A stretch of DNA of 64,000 bases from Shouchella clausii. Its GTDB lineage: Bacteria; Bacillota; Bacilli; Bacillales; Bacillaceae_D. The translations under genes and the position numbers were made by a program. Numbering within the stretch: position 1 is the stretch's first letter; each line of letters begins with the position of its first letter. A model generated the notes under the pieces. The model did no database searches. It saw only the letters and a program-made list of their open reading frames with translations, and was not told where the DNA came from. Positions 60,425 through 64,000 of this stretch are shown one piece after another. Location: positions 3,100,001-3,164,000 of the forward strand of contig NZ_CP019985.1 of NCBI RefSeq assembly GCF_002250115.1, given 5' to 3'.

Positions 60425-61528
60425 ATGGAGAATAAGCTGTTGCGAACACCGCTTTATGAACTTTACGCTCAGGCAGGAGCGAAAACGGTTGACTTTGGCG
60501 GCTGGGAATTGCCCGTTTCCTTTTCAGGAATTAAAAAAGAGCATCACGCCGTTCGGAACGCTGCTGGGCTTTTTGATGTATCCCATATGGGAGAATTGCT
60601 GGTGGAAGGGCCTGATGCATTAAACAGTTTGCAAGCACTAGTAACGAACGACTTGTCGAAATTGCAAGATAACCAAGCCCAATACAATGCAATGTGCACG
60701 GAATCAGGGGGGACGGTTGATGATTTAATTGTTTACCGCCGCAATCAAAATGCGTATTTGCTTGTGCTCAATGCTGCTAACATTCAATCAGATATTGAAT
60801 GGATTCGCTCCCATGTATCGGGGCAAGTGACCCTTACCGACATATCAAATGAAACAGCTTTGCTAGCTGTCCAAGGCCCGCAAGCATTAGCGGTTTTGCA
60901 GACGTTGACGGATGAGCCTTTGTCTGAGATTCGCCCGTTTCGCTTTAAAGAGAACGTTATGTTCGCATCGATACCTGTTTTAGCTTCTAGGACAGGCTAC
61001 ACAGGCGAAGATGGCTTCGAGCTTTACGTAAAGGCAGGCGATGCGGCTGAACTTTGGCGCGCGATTTTAGCAGCCGGCGAACCGTTTGGTCTTCTGCCAT
61101 GTGGGTTAGGAGCCCGTGATACGTTGCGATTTGAAGCGCGGTTGCCATTATACGGGCAGGAGCTGACAAAAGACATTAGCCCAATTGAGGCTGGCATCGG
61201 TTTCGCAGTTAAGACTGATAAACAGGCTGCTTTCATTGGACAACAAGCGCTTAAAAAGCAAAAAGAACAAGGGCCGAGCCGCAAGCTAGTCGGAATTGAA
61301 ATGGTGGATCGGGGAATTCCAAGGACTGGGTACCGTGTCTTTTATCAAGGGCAGGACGTCGGCTTTGTCACGAGCGGCACGCAATCGCCAACGCTTGGCA
61401 AAAATGTCGGCCTTGTGCTTGCCAAAGCTGATGCAGCGGCCATTGACACTGAAGTTGAAGTAGAAGTACGAGGCAAACGCCTCCGTGCTCGAGTCGTAAA
61501 AACGCCGTTTTACAAGCGTACGAATTAG
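60425..61528 (+). CDS. gcvT: Aminomethyltransferase (glycine cleavage T protein)
   Basis: This 367-residue T protein transfers the aminomethyl carbon from the H protein lipoyl arm to tetrahydrofolate, releasing ammonia. Signature segments are [49 protein letters not shown] and [20 protein letters not shown] precedes the ATG at 60425. First gene of gcvT-gcvPA-gcvPB behind the glycine riboswitch; the H protein gene is not in this window, as is usual in Bacillus. An 11-bp gap separates it from gcvPA. Confidence 0.96.
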   Translation: MENKLLRTPLYELYAQAGAKTVDFGGWELPVSFSGIKKEHHAVRNAAGLFDVSHMGELLVEGPDALNSLQALVTNDLSKLQDNQAQYNAMCTESGGTVDDLIVYRRNQNAYLLVLNAANIQSDIEWIRSHVSGQVTLTDISNETALLAVQGPQALAVLQTLTDEPLSEIRPFRFKENVMFASIPVLASRTGYTGEDGFELYVKAGDAAELWRAILAAGEPFGLLPCGLGARDTLRFEARLPLYGQELTKDISPIEAGIGFAVKTDKQAAFIGQQALKKQKEQGPSRKLVGIEMVDRGIPRTGYRVFYQGQDVGFVTSGTQSPTLGKNVGLVLAKADAAAIDTEVEVEVRGKRLRARVVKTPFYKRTN

Positions 61529-61539
61529 GAGGGGTAACC

Positions 61540-62886
61540 GTGAATACACACCGCTATTTGCCGATGACAGAGGAAGATAAGAAAGAAATGCTTGCTACAA
61601 TCGGTGTTGATTCGATTGAGGCGTTGTTTGCCGATATTCCAGATTCGACCCGTTTTAAAGGCAAACTTGCTATAGAGGCAGCGTTGAAAGAGCCAGAATT
61701 AATTGCTCATTTCCAAAAGCTTGCTGATGAAAACCAATCGATTAAAGCGTACACGTCCTTTTTAGGAGCAGGAGTTTACGAGCATTATACTCCGTCGATT
61801 GTTGACCATGTGATTTCTAGGTCTGAATTTTACACAGCTTATACGCCGTATCAACCGGAAATTTCCCAAGGTGAGTTGCAAGCGATTTTTGAATTTCAAA
61901 CAATGATTTGCGAACTAACTGGCATGGATATTGCCAACTCTTCCATGTACGATGGGCCTACTGCGCTTGCTGAAGCAGCGATGTTATCGTGTGGGCATAC
62001 AAAAAAGAAGACGATTCTTGTTTCAAAAGCTGTCCATCCAGAGGCACGTGCGGTTTTGAAAACAAATGCGTACGGGCAACGTTTGAATGTCATAGAAATT
62101 GATGCTAATGCGAATGTGACTGATATCGAGTCATTAAAGGCGGCTTACAATGAAGATGTTGCTTGCGTCATTGTCCAACACCCTAACTTTTATGGCAACC
62201 TTGAACCTCTTGCTGAAATCGAGGAAATTGTCCATCAAGGTAAAGCGCAATTTGTTGTTTCGAGCAACCCGCTTGCCCTTGGCGTCTTAAAGCCTCCTGG
62301 CGACTTTGGGGCGGACATTGTCGTTGGCGATGCACAACCGTTTGGGATTCCGGTTCAGTTTGGAGGACCTCATTGCGGCTATTTTGCGACAACGAAAAAA
62401 TTAATGCGTAAAATTCCTGGAAGGCTCGTAGGGCAAACTGTCGACGAAGAAGGGCGGAGAGGTTTTGTTTTGACGTTACAAGCCCGTGAACAGCATATTC
62501 GCCGTGAAAAAGCAACCTCCAATATTTGTTCAAATCAGGCGCTTAATGCATTGGCTGCATCTGTTGCGGTGACTGCCCTTGGCAAGCAAGGTGTGAAAGA
62601 AATGGCAAAACAAAATGTGCAAAAAAGCGCCTATTTAAAAAAACAGCTTACCCTTGCAGGTGTAGACATAGTAGGCGACGGGCCAACATTTAATGAATTT
62701 GTCATCAACTGCGGACAGCCTGTCAAAGACGTAAATCGCAAATTGTTGGAAAAAGGGATGATTGGCGGTTTTGATCTCGGCAGTGTTGAGCCAGAACGGA
62801 ACGGACAAATGCTCGTTTGCGTGACAGAACTGCGCACAAAAGAAGAGTTGGATTTCTTCGCGAATGAAATGGGGGCGCTCGTATGA
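61540..62886 (+). CDS. gcvPA: Glycine dehydrogenase (decarboxylating) subunit 1
   Basis: This 448-residue PLP-fold subunit of the two-part P protein decarboxylates glycine together with GcvPB. Typical segments are [40 protein letters not shown], the [13 protein letters not shown] strand and [20 protein letters not shown]. This subunit lacks the PLP lysine, which is in GcvPB. The GTG at 61540 follows AGGAGGGG. Its stop overlaps the gcvPB ATG (ATGA), so the subunits are translationally coupled. Confidence 0.95.
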   Translation: MNTHRYLPMTEEDKKEMLATIGVDSIEALFADIPDSTRFKGKLAIEAALKEPELIAHFQKLADENQSIKAYTSFLGAGVYEHYTPSIVDHVISRSEFYTAYTPYQPEISQGELQAIFEFQTMICELTGMDIANSSMYDGPTALAEAAMLSCGHTKKKTILVSKAVHPEARAVLKTNAYGQRLNVIEIDANANVTDIESLKAAYNEDVACVIVQHPNFYGNLEPLAEIEEIVHQGKAQFVVSSNPLALGVLKPPGDFGADIVVGDAQPFGIPVQFGGPHCGYFATTKKLMRKIPGRLVGQTVDEEGRRGFVLTLQAREQHIRREKATSNICSNQALNALAASVAVTALGKQGVKEMAKQNVQKSAYLKKQLTLAGVDIVGDGPTFNEFVINCGQPVKDVNRKLLEKGMIGGFDLGSVEPERNGQMLVCVTELRTKEELDFFANEMGALV

Positions 62887-64000
62887 CACAAGCAAAAGAT
62901 GTCGCATTGATTTTTGAATTAAGCAAACAAGGACGCATTGGCCATAGTTTGCCTGACTTGGATATTGAAGAGCAGCCGCTTGAATCTCTGCTCCCTGAAG
63001 CATATGTACGTGAGGAAGAGCCTGAGCTCCCGGAAGTGTCGGAGTTGCAAATTATGCGCCATTACACAGCCTTATCAAAACGAAACCATGGCGTTGACTC
63101 CGGTTTTTACCCACTTGGTTCGTGCACAATGAAGTACAATCCGAAAATTAATGAAGACATTGCCCGCTCGCCTGGTTTGGTGCATGTCCATCCTTACCAG
63201 CCGGAGGAGCAAGTACAAGGATCGCTGAAGATGCTCTATTCGTTGCAAACAGCACTTGCGGAAATTACAGGCATGGATGAAGTGACATTGCAACCAGCTG
63301 CAGGAGCCCATGGTGAATGGACAGGGTTAATGATGATTCGCGCTTATCATGAGGCGAATGGCGATAAGAAGCGTACGAAAGTGGTCGTTCCTGATTCGGC
63401 CCATGGGACGAACCCAGCCTCGGCCACTGTTGCTGGCTTTGAATCAGTAACAGTACGTACAAACGAAGCAGGGCTTGTCGATTTAGACCATTTACGTGAA
63501 GTGGTCAACGAGGAAACGGCTGCCCTTATGCTGACCAATCCGAATACGCTTGGCTTATTTGAAGCAGACATACAGGAAATGGCTGATATCATTCATCGTG
63601 CAGGAGGAAAACTGTACTATGATGGAGCCAACTCCAATGCGATACTGGGGATCGCTAGACCAGGAGATATGGGTTTTGATGTAGTCCACTTGAATTTGCA
63701 TAAGACATTTACAGGTCCACATGGGGGCGGTGGTCCAGGCTCAGGACCAGTTGGCGTCAAAAAAGAACTGGTTCCCTTTTTGCCTAAGCCAGTGTTAATC
63801 AACGACGGCGGCTTTTTCCGTTTTGATGCTGATCGGCCACAATCGATTGGCCGTGTAAAACCGTATTACGGGAATTATGGCATTAACTTGCGCGCCTACA
63901 CGTATATTCGCACAATGGGCCCAGATGGATTGCGACAAGTCTCTGAAAACGCTGTGCTAAATGCCAATTATATGATGCGCCGGCTAGAGCCCTATTATGA
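62883..64000 (+). CDS. gcvPB: Glycine dehydrogenase (decarboxylating) subunit 2, 5' part
   Basis: This is the first ~372 residues of the PLP-binding subunit, cut by the window end; full proteins are about 490 residues. [40 protein letters not shown] and the PLP lysine in [20 protein letters not shown] are visible. The ATG at 62883 overlaps the gcvPA stop by four bases. It completes the gcv operon. Confidence 0.95.
   Translation, partial: MTQAKDVALIFELSKQGRIGHSLPDLDIEEQPLESLLPEAYVREEEPELPEVSELQIMRHYTALSKRNHGVDSGFYPLGSCTMKYNPKINEDIARSPGLVHVHPYQPEEQVQGSLKMLYSLQTALAEITGMDEVTLQPAAGAHGEWTGLMMIRAYHEANGDKKRTKVVVPDSAHGTNPASATVAGFESVTVRTNEAGLVDLDHLREVVNEETAALMLTNPNTLGLFEADIQEMADIIHRAGGKLYYDGANSNAILGIARPGDMGFDVVHLNLHKTFTGPHGGGGPGSGPVGVKKELVPFLPKPVLINDGGFFRFDADRPQSIGRVKPYYGNYGINLRAYTYIRTMGPDGLRQVSENAVLNANYMMRRLEPYY

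Overview
The window is a chromosome segment of a spore-forming, competence-capable Bacillaceae. Gene content and order follow the Bacillus subtilis yjaU-yjcD and yqgW-gcv neighbourhoods. A DHH-CBS-CBS-nucleotidyltransferase fusion and several tRNA genes without an encoded CCA point to the alkaliphilic B. halodurans / B. clausii (Shouchella, Alkalihalobacillus) group. This placement is inferred from synteny and family knowledge; no rRNA gene is present.

Layout. 1-10.3 kb: 3' end of ctaG, then the arginine operon argCJBD-carAB-argF behind a sigma-A promoter overlapped by ARG-box-like sites. 10.6-17.1 kb: yjaU-yjaV, convergent prfC, comZ, a yjzB-position gene, and fabH-fabF behind a FapR box. 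17.2-30.6 kb: the tRNA nucleotidyltransferase fusion, an orphan gene, a LysM/SleB-type hydrolase, a CAP-domain secreted protein, coaA, a small alarmone synthetase, yjaZ, yjbA, trpS, and an island (thioredoxin-like protein, HD protein, hemolysin III, HTH protein, glycoside hydrolase) where B. subtilis has opp genes. 30.7-41.5 kb: the stress/competence block yjbC-spx-mecA-coiA-spxH-yjbI-yjbJ-yjbK-yjbL-relQ-nadK-rluD-fabI; it holds Spx with its ClpXP adaptor SpxH, and the ClpCP adaptor MecA. 41.6-47 kb: a spore-coat cluster with near-consensus sigma-K promoters. 47.1-56 kb: helicase yjcD, then a comG pilus operon split in two. comGAB is separated from comGCDEFG-yqzE by nine tRNA genes, tandem tRNA-derived repeats and yidD. 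56.2-64 kb: yqgY, yqgX, yqgW, yqhG, yqhH, and a glycine riboswitch ahead of gcvT-gcvPA-gcvPB, the last cut by the window end.

Most unusual content. First, chimeric tandem repeats sit in front of tRNA-fMet (four units of about 130 bp) and tRNA-Gly (two units of about 155 bp). Each unit is the 5' piece of the adjacent tRNA fused to a related structured body, and one proposed stem covaries between the two arrays. Second, a dispersed 71-162 bp inverted-repeat family lies in 3' untranslated regions, each copy oriented with the upstream gene and mostly abutting the terminator. At argF a copy is flanked by a duplicated 25-bp terminator hairpin. Third, the comG operon is physically interrupted.
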